Made by a program: the position numbers and the translations under genes
Shown here: in pieces, positions 51,592 to 63,500 of the stretch
Numbering within the stretch: position 1 is the first letter of the stretch
Layout: each line of letters begins with the position of its first letter
NCBI GenBank assembly: GCA_025201765.1
Contig: MU623340.1
Coordinates: 558,001-622,000, forward strand
Origin: Daldinia sp. FL1419
Lineage: Eukaryota; Ascomycota; Sordariomycetes; Xylariales; Hypoxylaceae
Direction of reading: 5' to 3'
DNA: 64,000 nt
The notes under the pieces: generated by a model
What the model was told of the DNA's origin: nothing
Databases searched by the model: none
What the model saw: only the letters and a program-made list of their open reading frames with translations

Positions 51592-52399
51592 CTACCTGCA
51601 GTCCTCGCACCCCTGTGTCGCGGCGTTCGTCCGCGCGCTCTCGGTGCCGGGTCTGCACGCCGGGCCGCCGACGGTTGCGTCCGGGTGGGTATTTAGGCCG
51701 AGGGTATTTTCAGCCTCGGCTTTAGACGGGGTGGTTCCCGACCCGGTTCCTTCCGCTCCCGCTGCGCCGGGGGTCTTCGCCTTGCTAGCCTTGCTAGCTG
51801 AGTAGTCCTTGTCGACGTGGCCGAGGTCCCGCCCGGGCTCAATGGCGTCGCGGACCCGTCGCTTGAGTTCTTTGGTCTCGGGAAACCCGCCGTCGGTCTT
51901 GCGGTCCCAGAGAACACGGGTTTGGATGGTGGGGGAGGGTTCGGAGGAGGTGCTTGTGCTGGGTTGCTGGAAATATATCTCGACGACAAAGGTCCCGCCG
52001 GTGGAAGGCTGGAGGGCTACTTCGCCGAGGGAAGTCGAGAATGTGGAGAGGAGCTCTTGCGCGAACTACATGGTGGTATTGTTAACGGTGCTAGAGCCTT
52101 GCAGGGAGGGTTATATATCAGGTATATAATGTAGGCATATTAGGTAGGTAGATTCAAGGTTGGTATATATGGTATATCGCTGACACGCATGGTATAAGAC
52201 GAGTAGGAAGCCAGGTTATAGGGGGATTGGAGGCACTAGGTGAGGTATAATACACTAAACTTACGTATGTGGCTCTTAACATCCATTTACATTGCGTACA
52301 GAATCTGATGGTGATACGAGGGAGCGGAAACGGAGCTCGCGGCGGTGACGATGCGAGACCTGAACTCGAGGTCGAGATCGGAGTTGATGTCTCAGCCAT
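51592..52399 (-). CDS. SelW-like Rdx family protein (Cys form)
   Basis: Exons 52399-52265 and 52065-51592 give 202 residues. The intron (52264-52066) starts GTAAGT and ends TAG, phase 0, and joins LRATY to FAQELLSTF, a join typical of the Rdx (SelT/SelW/SelH) fold. The thioredoxin-like CxxC is C34-T-Q-C37 in RFCTQCKWM; the position used by Sec in animal SelW is a cysteine here. The core includes LGEVALQPSTGGTFVVEI and RKTDGGFPETKELKRRVRD, the GGFPE element being characteristic. After about residue 120 the chain becomes Ala/Lys/Gly-rich and disordered, ending CEDCR, a second CxxC at 198-201. Rdx proteins are thought to be thiol oxidoreductases; substrates are poorly known. The upstream TTG is not taken as start: the ATG at 52399 is the first in frame. 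Confidence 0.88.
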
Positions 52400-54338
52400 T
52401 GTCAACGTGACTCTATACCTACGGGCGATGGAACGATAGGGTGAAAGCCGTTCTGTCTTATATCAATGTCTTAAGGTGGGTGTCGGGTATGTCCCCTGAA
52501 GTTGGTAGTATTTCGGATCGTTACCATGTCACATATTAGATTCGTACATGGAGTTTCCGATTCTCGAAGTTTTGTAGGTGGGGTGTGTTTTATTAGTGCT
52601 ATGACGATTGACGGATGAGAGAGAGGTCCATTGATAGGATGTAGGTACAAAGTGTACGTACCTGCTAGCGATAGTTAGACATTTAGGTATCTAGATAATC
52701 TTAGGTAATATAACCATTGAGGGCTTAAATCAGCCATGGCCCAATGGGAAGATAAGATCAATTGAAGGCCCAGCCCACATTGTCTCAATACCTAACTAAT
52801 GTAATAATAACCATCTCATATGTAATAATCACCTGGGCAAATGCCTCAAATTCTCAGCTATCTTCCGTACCGAGGGGCTATCGAATTAACCGCCATATCG
52901 AAGCTGATTGGATAATAAAATTCCCAACGCACCGGTTCAAGTAAACTCGTGGTAGCAAGGCACCTACCTGTTTAGAGTATAAAAGGCCCCATTAATGTTT
53001 CTTCAAGCTAAAATCGCGTTACTTCGATTATTATTAGTTTTATTTTTTTATTTTTTTTTCACTTCTCTCTCCTGGCTCATCTCCTTTGACGCGATTCCCT
53101 CAAACCCCCGTAGATCCTTCCTTATTGATGCAATGCAAAAAGAGTAGGAACTGTTAAAACGAGACACGCGCGGATTTATAAACCGCGAAAAGGCGCGAAC
53201 GTTACATTTACGTCTTATATCCTCGGGGCCGAAAAAAAAACCCATTCGCCACTCGCTGCGGTCCACGAGTATCGCGGTCCACGGGCGCGCACCTGGGCAA
53301 ACTCTAGCTGGGCACAACACTAAAGCCGTAAGCAATCGCTTGCAGATTTTAGTACCCGGGATTTCGTAGATATTGGTAGATATTTGGCTATGCATCTCTA
53401 CTTAGGAGGTAAGCAGTGCATTGCCAGACCGCTAGTTTATATGCATGACAAGTTGGAGATGGAGAAAGGTTATCAGGTGGGATTGATGGACAGGAAGATA
53501 GGGTCTACAGGGCCTGTGGATCATTTCGCGGGAGCCTTGTTTGCCCAGGTGCTTGCGATCTGTAGCTAGGATCGTGGAGACGGATCCGTCGTAGATGCAT
53601 CACGATTGAAATTAGAGTTAAATATACTACGAGGACATACCTAGGTTAGGTAGACATACAGAAATAGTACAGAAGATATACAGATATCTATTACAGATAT
53701 TACAGGATGTCAAGAGGGGCGCGCGCCTACGATTCCCGCTGGTTCCAAATCTAACCGGTGTATAAAAAAAAAACCGTAGAATATTTGGTCATAAGCAAGG
53801 AAATATTGTCATTCATCGAGTAGCGACACCGAGTTCAACAAAGGAAAAGTTTGGAACAATAGTCATGAACGAACAAATATTACATGTTGGAATTTCTCCC
53901 GTACTTTCTTTCCCTCCCCCCAATGATGGAAACAGCCCGTCCATCAGAAACCAACTGGTGTACATGAAAGTATCGCAGTATACCGGCTGGCAAATTATCG
54001 TAACATGGTCGATACATGTAGTCATCGACTCTTGGGTATTGTGTAATAGCCTTTTTTTTCTTCTCGGATTATCATCCCCTTTCCCCCCTCTTTTACTTGA
54101 TTGTTTTACTCCTGCACTCCTACTCCTACTCCTTCTTCCCTGGTTCTTCCTCCTTTCCGGGTAATGCGTAAAGAAATTAATTTTCACGTAGGACACGATA
54201 GACAAAATGAGGCTGGCTATCGTCGAAAATAAAAATCAGGCGCCCTAACCTGCGAGCCTCATCGCGACGTAAATCCCACAGAACACGTTGCATCCCGTGC
54301 GTCTTTTTCCTAACAGAAGTTGCTCATGGCATCCCGCT
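52400..54338. other. Intergenic region between the SelW-like gene and the Ggamma gene
   Basis: 1.9 kb, including the SelW-like gene promoter and the 3' flank of the Ggamma gene. A 130-codon minus frame at 53813-54205 and its plus counterpart have no domain and a low-complexity centre; both rejected. Confidence 0.55.
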
Positions 54339-54803
54339 CTACATGACCACGCAGCATCCTCCACTTTGAGGAGGCGCGTATGGGTCCTCTCCCTTAGGGA
54401 CGGATCCCCATACCGATGGAACCATGTAGTCTCTCGTGCTGTTGCAATAGGCGATGATGCTTTGTATCGTGTTAATTAGGCTATTGGTAAAGCAGTTGAC
54501 ATTGACATCTCACCTCCTGGCTGCCTGCGACACGGGAATTCGCTCTCGTTCCAGATCCTCTCGTAGCCTGCTGTTCAGCTCTGTCAATCGTCGCAATTTA
54601 AGGTCGGCCATTGACTGCTTGTTTTTCTTAATTTGCGACGGGTCGCCGACGTCTCGAGAGGTATATTGAGGCATATTGATGGAGGTAGTAAACGGAGGGA
54701 TGGAATCGGTCCTTGATCGGGGTTCTAAAGATGGTGGCTGTGTGCTTGGACCACTTGCAGCGCCTCCCGACGTCTGAGAATCGTGTATCTCTATCGACGA
54801 CAT
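54339..54803 (-). CDS. Heterotrimeric G-protein gamma subunit
   Basis: Exons 54803-54514 and 54459-54339; the intron (54513-54460) is GTGAGA...AAG, phase 2. From the first ATG the product is 136 residues; from the internal ATG at 54674 it is 93 residues beginning MPQYTSRDVGDPSQ, the usual start and length of fungal gamma subunits (Neurospora GNG-1, Aspergillus GpgA). The helical stretch (NKQSMADLKLRRLTEL...) forms the coiled coil with Gbeta. After the splice come SIIAYCNSTRDYMVPSVWG and a C-terminal CCVVM, a CaaX box for prenylation with an adjacent cysteine for palmitoylation. Known role: membrane-bound Gbetagamma signalling in mating, growth and stress. Residues 1-43 of the long form are Ser/Pro/Thr-rich; the short start is more likely. 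Confidence 0.93.
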
Positions 54804-57800
54804 GATCCAAGTTAGTTAACCAAGAAAAAACATTAAAAAAAAATAAAGATGTAAATCACTAATTCTCATGTCTCATTGTCTATCGAGTTATTCGATCGCG
54901 CGAACCAGCGGAATTGATATTACGTTCGCGCTCTTGCAGCTCTATACCCCTATCGGAAGGGAGGGACGCAAGGAGAAAGCTAGCCAATTTCCAATTCGTC
55001 CGTGTCGGATTCGGGTTTCTTAATCGAGACAAAGTTGATTTATTGGGAAAGAAGGGCGCGATAAAAAAAGACAAGTTACTTACAGATTAAAGGCGATCTC
55101 AAGACAAAGGACAAGTTTGCAAAGAAGCTTCGGGGCGACGAAGAGGCGCAACGTCAAAAAACGGTGGTCGGGTCGTCGAGCAGGAACATGAAGGAGAGAC
55201 TATGGAAGCTGGGGAAGTAAGAAAGAGTTTGGCTGGCGAGTTAAAGATGGTACGAAAGTACGGCGTAGCACTGGCCTAGAGTCCCTAGAGTCCTAGATGA
55301 TTTATTATTGGTTGGTAGGATTTGAATATGGGGCTCTACTTGCAGGCTGGGAAATTGGGTCCCGTTTTGAGGGATAGTTCGCTAAGGGGGAGTAAATTGA
55401 GTAAATTTAGAGGCACGGACCGTTTTTTTTTTTTTTTCTTTTAGGGATTTGAACCTGGGAATCTACCTACATAGGAATTTTTTCGAGGCTTTGCTTGTCG
55501 CTCCTTACTATCCTTATTACATACTTGCACATGCATTAATGCAGGTGTTACCGTGTGCATTACCTGATGTTACTTGTACATTTACCAAAAACAGTAGTCC
55601 TCCCATCCGAGGCATTACCCGACACAGCCTAGTACCTTATCCCCAATTGATTCCCAAGGTCTTCGCCCCTAATGATGAATATTTCCTTTACCAGAGAAGT
55701 CTTTGTTAGGCCAAGAAATTCCAAATTTTATCATATGTAAAACTTCCCTCTCTCCGATCATTTCTATTAGCGTCTAATTGTGCTAATTTCGCATTGAGCT
55801 GCAACCCGATGATATTTAATTGAAATAAGTCACGATGACTCCTTTTGCTCGCATTTTGCTAGGCCAAGTGAATTAACTTAACGAAGACTTCGGAATTTAT
55901 ATTAGTTATTATTATTATTATTATTTTCCCTCTCCAACGCCAACAAGCGATACCAGTCTATCGTCTCCTTATGGCGAAAACATATTCTCACTAATCTAGC
56001 CAACTTTGCTAATATGGTGGCCCAAAGACGCTCACAAAACGGTTGCGGATCTCTTCCGACCGTAACTCGGCGGAGTCTGAAGTCATTTCCTCCCTAAAAG
56101 AACCTGATGATGTCTCTTCTACGATAGGCCATAAAATAAACTCAATACGATTAACTTCTGATTCAATCTTCGTAGGATACGTCATATTAACAAAGACAGA
56201 AGAGTCAGGGCGTTTAAGACGTGCTACATCTCACTTTAAGGTAGTGGGGTAGATCGTCAGCAAGCTGGGATCCTGTATCCTCAAACATCGGCGTTTGGGA
56301 TCGTGGATATGACCTGTATGCCAAGAAGTGTCTCCCGTTCAGTTGGCAAAGGCGAGCTTCATGACTCGAACAAGCCAAAGATAACGACTGCAGGTAGGCG
56401 ATAGTCGAGCAACTACACTAACGCTGCTGAGGATAATGCTTCCTCCAAGAACTACAAACCTGGAGCCGGATCCAGCGAGCTGGATATGTGAAAGAAGGGG
56501 GCCGGTAACTAATGCTGTAACTCTATGCTTCTGAAGCATTGACAGCGGGCCCAACGTCCCACCTTGGATCAGACATGGATATACCAATTCTACGATGATT
56601 GGACCCAACCTGACGATAGATGCCTCGCAACTAGCTTACGTACAGCAACTAGTATTTCTAGAGTGTCTTGCCCCTATTCTAGTTGCCCAAAAACGGATTT
56701 TACGGAAAACCAATATACGATACGAATCCAGTGGGCTTTTTTAAGGACCCCTCGATTTAAAATAAGTGATGGATGAGCACATCAGTCCAAAGCGCAAACA
56801 ATGACACGCAACTCTTTCAAGGACTACGCGGTTTTTTTCCTTTCCTTTCCCGGGGTTATACTCTTCTTCAAACTTGAAAATGTTACAAAGGTCATTGCAT
56901 GACTCCCTTGGAACCATTATTATATATATATGAATACAGGAGCTCGTTGCCCTTGCTGTTTCTTCCGATAAGAAAGTTTAGCTCTATCATCAACGTGAAG
57001 AGCTTTACCACCTCGCCCTATGCCACCTTAAGCTATGTGATGTTACTTTATCCGTGCTTTCATACGGGGATATCATAGCAATTATTTAGCTTTGTATTCA
57101 GAAGCGTGCCTCTGTTTCTTTGGCAGATGCCAACTAACATGCCCTAGGTTGGTGAGACAGCATTGTCCAGGCCGCGCACAACGGATTGTTTTTGTTGCTC
57201 CACTAGCTTTAGCAGAGAAGCATTGCAACGGCAAACACGTATATCACAGGATTTGCGACTTCCTAATAAAAACCCGATTTTGTAATAACTACTGAAAAGG
57301 CAAACACGACGATCTCGTCTAGGGGTACGATCCCGTATGACACTACTAGGCAATTGACCTTGACCCTCAAAGGAGTACGTACGAAAAACCCCAAATCCGT
57401 GCTAGAATTACTATAAGTAGCATCGTAATAACGTATTAGCACGTGAGATCTAAGTAGATGTAAAAGGAGGGTAATTTGCAAATAGGGGACGTTAAAATAA
57501 GCTCTTTGATTTTTAGAGAGGTTGTTAACGATCAAAGAGGATCGTCCAATTAACTTCCAAGGTTGTCAGGGGGTTGTTAAGTAATGGGACTCACACGAGC
57601 AGGCTAGAGAGTCTTGAAACCAACACCTTTATATAGTTCGTGTAGCTATAAGGCTACACTCAACCTACATTGGGTGTCTCGGTATAAGTCGTATGCACAT
57701 TGATACGCGTAGTACTTTGTAAAAAGGCCAACGAACGAGAGCGGCAAGCCACTTACTAGTTTCTCTACCAGGGTTCATCGGCTGCCAAGACCACTAAGAA

Positions 57801-57934
57801 ATGGCACGGCTCTGTGTAACTGCAGACTATTCGAAAAGTAATTCTACATAACAGTATAAATCTATCTTCGTGGCAACCTAGTCTTGGTACCACCAAATGG
57901 TGATGCCGTGGCTTACACGAAGAAACGAGATGGA
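54804..57934. other. Intergenic region between divergent Ggamma and thioesterase genes
   Basis: 3.1 kb. A strong minus-strand GTAAGT donor near 55083 suggests a spliced 5' leader for the Ggamma gene. Further on there is a T15 run near 55425 and an ATT microsatellite near 55905. No coding frame recognised. Confidence 0.5.
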
Positions 57935-57957
57935 CCAATAGCCAATAGCGTATAAAA
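57935..57957 (+). promoter_or_regulatory. Two CCAAT boxes and a TATA box upstream of the thioesterase gene
   Basis: CCAAT at 57935 and 57942, then TATAAAA at 57951, about 125 bp before the ATG at 58080. CCAAT is the binding site of the fungal CBC/HAP complex. The close spacing makes a compact core promoter plausible; inferred from motifs only. Confidence 0.5.
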
Positions 57958-58079
57958 CTCAAGCTCTACGCCTAGTAACTAATCTTACTATACAAACACA
58001 CCAACACGAGAATAGCTTCTTTTCTAGCTTAGTTAAACGTTGCTCCAGCGTCGGGGAAAATATACCAGTCAGTCTCGTT

Positions 58080-59242
58080 ATGGCTTCGGATAAGATAAAG
58101 GGAAGCCAACTCGTCCCGTTCTCACAAGCTACCGAGGTTACCAAATTAGATGGACACACATATAAAGCCTATCTTGGCGAAGCCTTTTGTTTGGGCACAG
58201 GTGCGACAAAGAGCCCGCCATATCTTATCCTCGCCCCCCTTGGGCCCTTTTCAGTATCATGAGATTCAAACAGACTTTCTAATCCCAACCTGATATAGTC
58301 CCCAATGGCGGTTACGTAGCCTCTTGCATGCTTGCTGCAGCAAGCATGCATCTTTCCTCGCGTAACCAATCGGATACACTTACTGCGCACTTCGAGTATC
58401 CGAACCGAACGGCCGTCGGATCTGCCGTTATTATAATCGAAGAGATAAAGCTAGGTAAGCAGCTATCTACGCTTCATCTAACCGTTTGGCAAGATGGATT
58501 GCTTCCACAAGCGCCGTGGATCACACCATCTATCTCTCGCCGTATCGTACTTGCTTATACCATTCACACGAATCTACGAAGACTTTCCGGCATCTCGGTA
58601 ACAACAGGTTACGAAGTGACTCCTATTACAGCACTTCCTCCTTTACCGGACTTCGAGGCGCTTAAGTCCGACGGTATCGATGACACCTGGATAGAGTCGA
58701 AGCCCCCCCAACCATATAACTTGGTACGCTCGTTGCAAAATTGGCACTTATACGTCCCGCGCGAGGGCGCCATGACGCCCGGTGTCTTGGATATGTGGAT
58801 TCGGCTAGCGAACGGAGAGCGCATCACGCAGGGCACTTTGGCCTACGTAGCAGACTCGTCCCCGGTGAACTTATATACATTCCTCGTAGCGCCCGAACTA
58901 CGACAAGCTCTAGAAGCGCGACTGAACGAAAACGCAAACAAGGCGAAACCTAAGCGGACGGAGCACGAAGACGTAAAAGAGAAAAACAAACCACGGCCAC
59001 TATTATGGCTCCCGACGGTAGTGATGAACTTGGAGGTGAAGAAGTCTCTGCCGGAGGAGGGAGTCGAGTGGTTAGCCACGCGGATAACGTCGAAGCAGAT
59101 TAAGGACGGGAGGTTCGATCTCGATATGCTCATAAGAGATGTAGGGGGCGAGACTGTGGCGTTGAGCTATCACGTAGCGATGATTCTGAGCATGGAACGG
59201 AACACTAGTAGACGGGACACTTCGAATAAGGCAGCGTTATAG
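58080..59242 (+). CDS. Acyl-CoA thioesterase-like (double hotdog) protein
   Basis: Exons 58080-58200 and 58299-59242 give 354 residues; the 98-nt intron is GTGCGA...TAG, phase 1, and the join restores TVPNGGYVASCML, the NGGY element typical of the TesB-like family. The N-terminal hotdog half contains HFEYPNRTAVGSAVI and LSTLHLTVWQDG; the C-terminal half contains DMWIRLANGERIT, followed by a shift to the last strands (GETVALSYHVAMIL). A lysine/glutamate-rich insertion (about 275-300) lies between core elements. Known role: hydrolysis of acyl-CoA or a related thioester. The C-terminus (NKAAL) is not a clear peroxisomal signal and no presequence is evident, so a cytosolic location is most likely. 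Substrate unknown. A perfect 26-bp palindrome lies inside exon 2. Confidence 0.83.
58325..58350. repeat. Perfect 26-bp palindrome inside thioesterase exon 2
   Basis: The 13-nt half tgcatgcttgctg is followed directly by its exact reverse complement, centred on the PstI-like CTGCAG at 58335-58340. It encodes CMLAAASMH with no spacer between arms. Confidence 0.97.
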
Positions 59243-60225
59243 GAGCTAGCCAGCTTGGGTATTTGACATGACAGCTTGCACATATATCTCCCTTTATAGT
59301 AGTTTATATTCCTTGGTAGACAAATGGTATATATACCTAGGTTAGGTACCTACCCATGTATAGGGGGTAAATATTATACTGCCTTTTACCTATATTAATA
59401 CATACAATGACTAAATCGCGTCTCACCTCGGTATTACTAGCAGTATGCACTATAATATAAAGTATTCATTTAAGCATCGAATCTTTTATTGATTCTTCCA
59501 AGATCAATATTAGCCGCATGCGTCAGGAGTTGCATCATTCGGGTCGTTGGCTACGTATATCAACGTCCCGCAAGGCTTAGCGAATACGTAAGCAAGCCTC
59601 CTCTTCGCTAGTCGATCTTACTTGTAAGGGCAATACATGATTAGTGAGCTGTTCGTGAGCTGTTCGATTCGCTATACGGGTGTATAAGCGTAGCGTTTCG
59701 GGGGACCATAGGGGGAGGGGGAGGGGGAGCATCAGAGTGGTGGGTTTCCGATTCAACGAAAATTTGAATGGTGTCTCGAATCGAATCTTACGGGCGTGTT
59801 ACTAGACGAGCGGATCGCATTATGTAGATACGTGTTCTATTATTACCCAGAAAGGATTCCACGATGTTAATTTTGTCAAGACTAGGTAGGAAAGACTAGG
59901 TGTTGTCCGGATCGTTACCTAGGTAGGTAAACCCACCGACCAGAAAACCTACCTACCTACCTACTTACCTACTTATCCACGACGACCGTAATAACCTCCA
60001 ACAATTTATTAATAAAACAGTAGGTTTTCCGGACGGAATGCGACTATTGAAGCACCCCCGAAGTAAAAGAGTTTGATAAGTCTCAACTTTATACCGAACA
60101 AGAAACTTTACTAGCCAGAAGAAAAAGAAGAAGAAAAAGAAACAATTTCTCGGTAACACAACTATCGTCGAACATAAAAAGTAGACGGATGATTTTCGTT
60201 GTTACGGCGATTAGATGAGAATATT

Positions 60226-60245
60226 AAAAAAAAAAAAAAAAAAAA
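60226..60245. repeat. Poly(A) run of 20
   Basis: Uninterrupted A20, about 260 bp upstream of the eIF3a start; such tracts often exclude nucleosomes at fungal promoters. Confidence 0.95.
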
Positions 60246-60344
60246 GAAGCATGCGCGCTGCGGAAGTAACGGATTTATGTTTCTAGAGGGGTTCTAAAAG
60301 AAGGTACTATGTAATATTATTTGGGGATAGCCCCCACCTAAAAT

Positions 60345-60350
60345 CACGTG
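60345..60350. promoter_or_regulatory. CACGTG E-box upstream of eIF3a
   Basis: Palindromic CACGTG at 164 bp upstream of the ATG, 100 bp after the A20 run. Candidate site for a bHLH factor such as Cbf1; position is suggestive only. Confidence 0.35.
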
Positions 60351-60508
60351 AGCGTAAAAATTAGCCCGTGCCCCTCGCCTTCCGTAACCCACAAGAAAGT
60401 GGCACAAATCTAAAATCTTCACCATCAGACATCGCGGTTTTTTTTCCACCGTCGTCAATCGGCAGCATCAATCTCCCTAATCCCTTTTTATCAAGGAGAT
60501 TGCCCAAA

Positions 60509-63500
60509 ATGCCGCCCCCACCACACCAAAAACCTGAGAATGTTCTCAAGCGTGCGCAAGAGCTCATCGGCGTCAACCAGGCTCCCGCCGCTCTGAACCT
60601 TCTCCATGATCACATCACGTCTAAACGTTCCCGAAATGTACCCATCGCCTCTTTGGAGCCTGTTATGCTCCTCTTGGTGGAATTATCCGTCGAACAGAAG
60701 AAGGGAAAGCTCGCCAAGGACGCCTTATACTCCTACAAGAACATTGCCCAAAATACCAATATCAGCACTATCGAGTTAGTCCTCAAGAAGTTTATCGAGT
60801 TGGCCGCCGAGAAAGTTACAGAGGCACAGAAGAAGGCGGATGAGGTACAAGAAAGTATCGAAGCCACCGCAACCTCAAGCATCGATGACTTGGAAGCCAC
60901 CGAAACCCCCGAGTCTATCTTGTTAGCTACCGTCTCGGGCGAGCAATCTAGAGACCGTACCGAGCGTGCTGTAGTTACGCCCTGGCTCAAGTTTCTATGG
61001 GAAGCCTACCGTACCGTCCTCGATATCCTCCGAAACAATGCTAGACTAGAAATCCTCTACCAGAGCACCGCTACTCAGGCCTTCGATTTCTGCCTTAAAT
61101 ACCAACGAAAGACGGAGTTTCGCCGACTCTGCGAGCTCCTGCGTAACCATGTCCAGACTGCCGCTAAGTACTCGAGTCAGATGCACGCTATCAACTTGAA
61201 TGACCCCGATACACTACAGCGACATCTTGAGACTCGTTTTCAACAGCTTAACGTGGCTGTCGAGCTAGAGCTTTGGCAAGAGGCTTTCCGGAGTGTCGAG
61301 GATATTCACACTCTTCTCAACCTTAGCAAGCGACCTCCCAAGAACGTCATGATGGCCAACTACTACGAGAAGCTCACTCGAATCTTCCTCGTCGGCGAAA
61401 ACTACCTTTTCCACGCTGCCGCTTGGTCCCGATACTACTCTCTTCTCCGACAGTCCGCAGCCCTCGTAGCGACCGGCCAGAGCAAGAAGTCGGATAACCC
61501 TTCGGCCACAGAGGCGGACCTCCAAAGAGCTGCTTCTTTCGTTCTTTTGTCGGCCCTCTCAATCCCCGTCATTAGCACCTCCCGATCTCGAGGTGCAATG
61601 GTCGACTTTGACGAGGCCAAGAAGAACAAGAACTCGCGCCTTACCCACCTTTTGGGCATGGCTACTGCACCTACTCGTGCCGGTCTATTCCGTGACGCCC
61701 TTTCTAAGGCGCTTCTCAAGCGTGCACGCCCGGAAATTAGGGATCTCTACAACATCCTTGAGGTCGACTTCCACCCCCTATCTATTTGCCAGAAGATTTC
61801 TCCTATTCTGACTAAAATCAGCGCTGATTCCGAGATGGAAAAGTACATCTTGCCACTTCAGCAAGTCATTCTGACTCGACTGTTCCAGCAACTATCCCAA
61901 GTGTACGAATCTGTCGACCTTGCGTTTGTGGAGAGCCTTGCCAAATTCCCGGATCCTTTCCAAATTTCTCGCGGAACCATTGAGAAGTTCATCATGAACG
62001 GAAACAAGAAGGGTGACCTCTCGATTCGCATGGATCACGCTACCGGAGTACTCAACTTCGATAAGGATGTATTTGCTTCTTCAAAGGCCGTCCATGCCGG
62101 CTCGGCGGCTGGTTCTGCAGAGAGCCCTGCTGGATCTGTACAGCGTCTCCAGAACACGCCTTCGGAGATTGTTCGATCACAGCTAGCTAGGCTTACGACT
62201 ACTCTATATACCACTTGCTTCTATGTTGATTCGTCTCACCGACAGCGCCTCGTCGAAGCCCGGGAAGCCGCGTTGGCCAGGGCTAAAGCTGGCGCTGAGC
62301 AGGAGCATCGTGAGACCCTGGCCCGCAAGGATATTATCCAGAAGCGGAAGGAAGAGGCATCCGAGCTGCAGGCGAAGAGAGAAAAGGAGAAGGCAAGACA
62401 GAAGCGACTTCAAGAGCAAGCGTTGGCCGAGGCTGAGGAGCGACGGCTGGCTCAAGAGCAGAAGGAGCGCGAGGAGAAGCGTCTCAAGGATGAGAGAGAT
62501 CGTGTCCGCAGAGAGGAGCTCAAGAAGCAGATCGCTGATCTCAAGATTGGTCCTAATGCTATTGACATTGATATCGAAAACATCGATGAATTTGATAGCA
62601 ACCGTCTCCGTGCTATGAAGCTCGCCCAGCTCGAAAGAGAAAAGAATGATATCAACGAGAGGCTTCGCATCACTGGAAAGCGTATCGACCACCTTGAGCG
62701 TGCTTTTAGGAAGGAAGAGGTTAAGAAGCTTCCTGAGGATTACGCCAAGCAGCGAGAGCGCGACTTGGCCGCTTACGAGGCTATGAAGGCAGAGACGTTG
62801 CGAGAAGCAGAGGAGAAACACAAGCAGAGTGTTGAGCTCAAGCATCGTTTAAGCCGACTTATGCCCTTTTACGAATCGTTTAGGAAGTCCCTGCACGATC
62901 GTCGCCGTGATGAGTTTGAGAAGCGTCAACGCGATGCTGAGAGAGAGTTGGAGAAGCAAATCGCAGCCCGTAAGAAGGAATACCGCGAGCGTAAGCTACG
63001 CGAGAAGCGAGAGCGGGAAGAAAAGGAGAGGGCCCTGCGGGAAGCAGAGGAACGCGCCGAGAATGAGAAGAGAGAACAAGAGCAGCGCGCCGAAGCGAAG
63101 CGCCAGGAGTTAATCAGAATCAAGGAACAGCGAGACAAGGAGCGCCAAGAAGCTCAAGAGAAACAAGCTCTCCAAGAGAGAATTGCCGAAGAAGCATTGG
63201 CCAGGAGACAAGCAGAAAAGGAAAAAGAGCGCTCGCAGTTCAAGCGCGAACCAGTCGATATCGCTCGCACTGACTCCAACGATCGGCCCTCTGGTGCCCC
63301 ACGCCTCAATCTTGTGGGTGGCAAATCATCTTGGCGTGATCGTGAGGCTTCGAAGAATACCGCTGGCGCTGCTGGTAGCAATGGACCAAGCCGCACGGGT
63401 ACACCTATGGAGCGCACGGACTCCAACGAGCGTCCCCCCGAGCGCGAACGCGAACGTGAACGTGAACGTGAGCGTGGGCGTGAGCGTCCTGCGGACCGGG

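Larger units (their letters stand above)
59243..60508. other. Intergenic region upstream of eIF3a
   Basis: 1.3 kb. AGGT/ACCT tracts at about 59328-59360 and 59884-59975, three GGGGGA units at about 59712-59729, A20 at 60226-60245 and an E-box at 60345. The last 140 bp before the ATG form the eIF3a leader; the frame is open there but has no ATG. Confidence 0.6.

Noticed and set aside
53813..54205. 130-codon minus-strand frame and its plus-strand partner
   Set aside because: Both cover a low-complexity pyrimidine block and show no domain.
54880..55074. Small minus-strand frame upstream of the Ggamma gene
   Set aside because: Begins at TTG next to a strong GTAAGT donor; more likely 5' leader sequence.
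60368..60508. N-terminal extension of eIF3a
   Set aside because: Frame is open but contains no ATG before 60509, and the family starts at the MPPPP segment.
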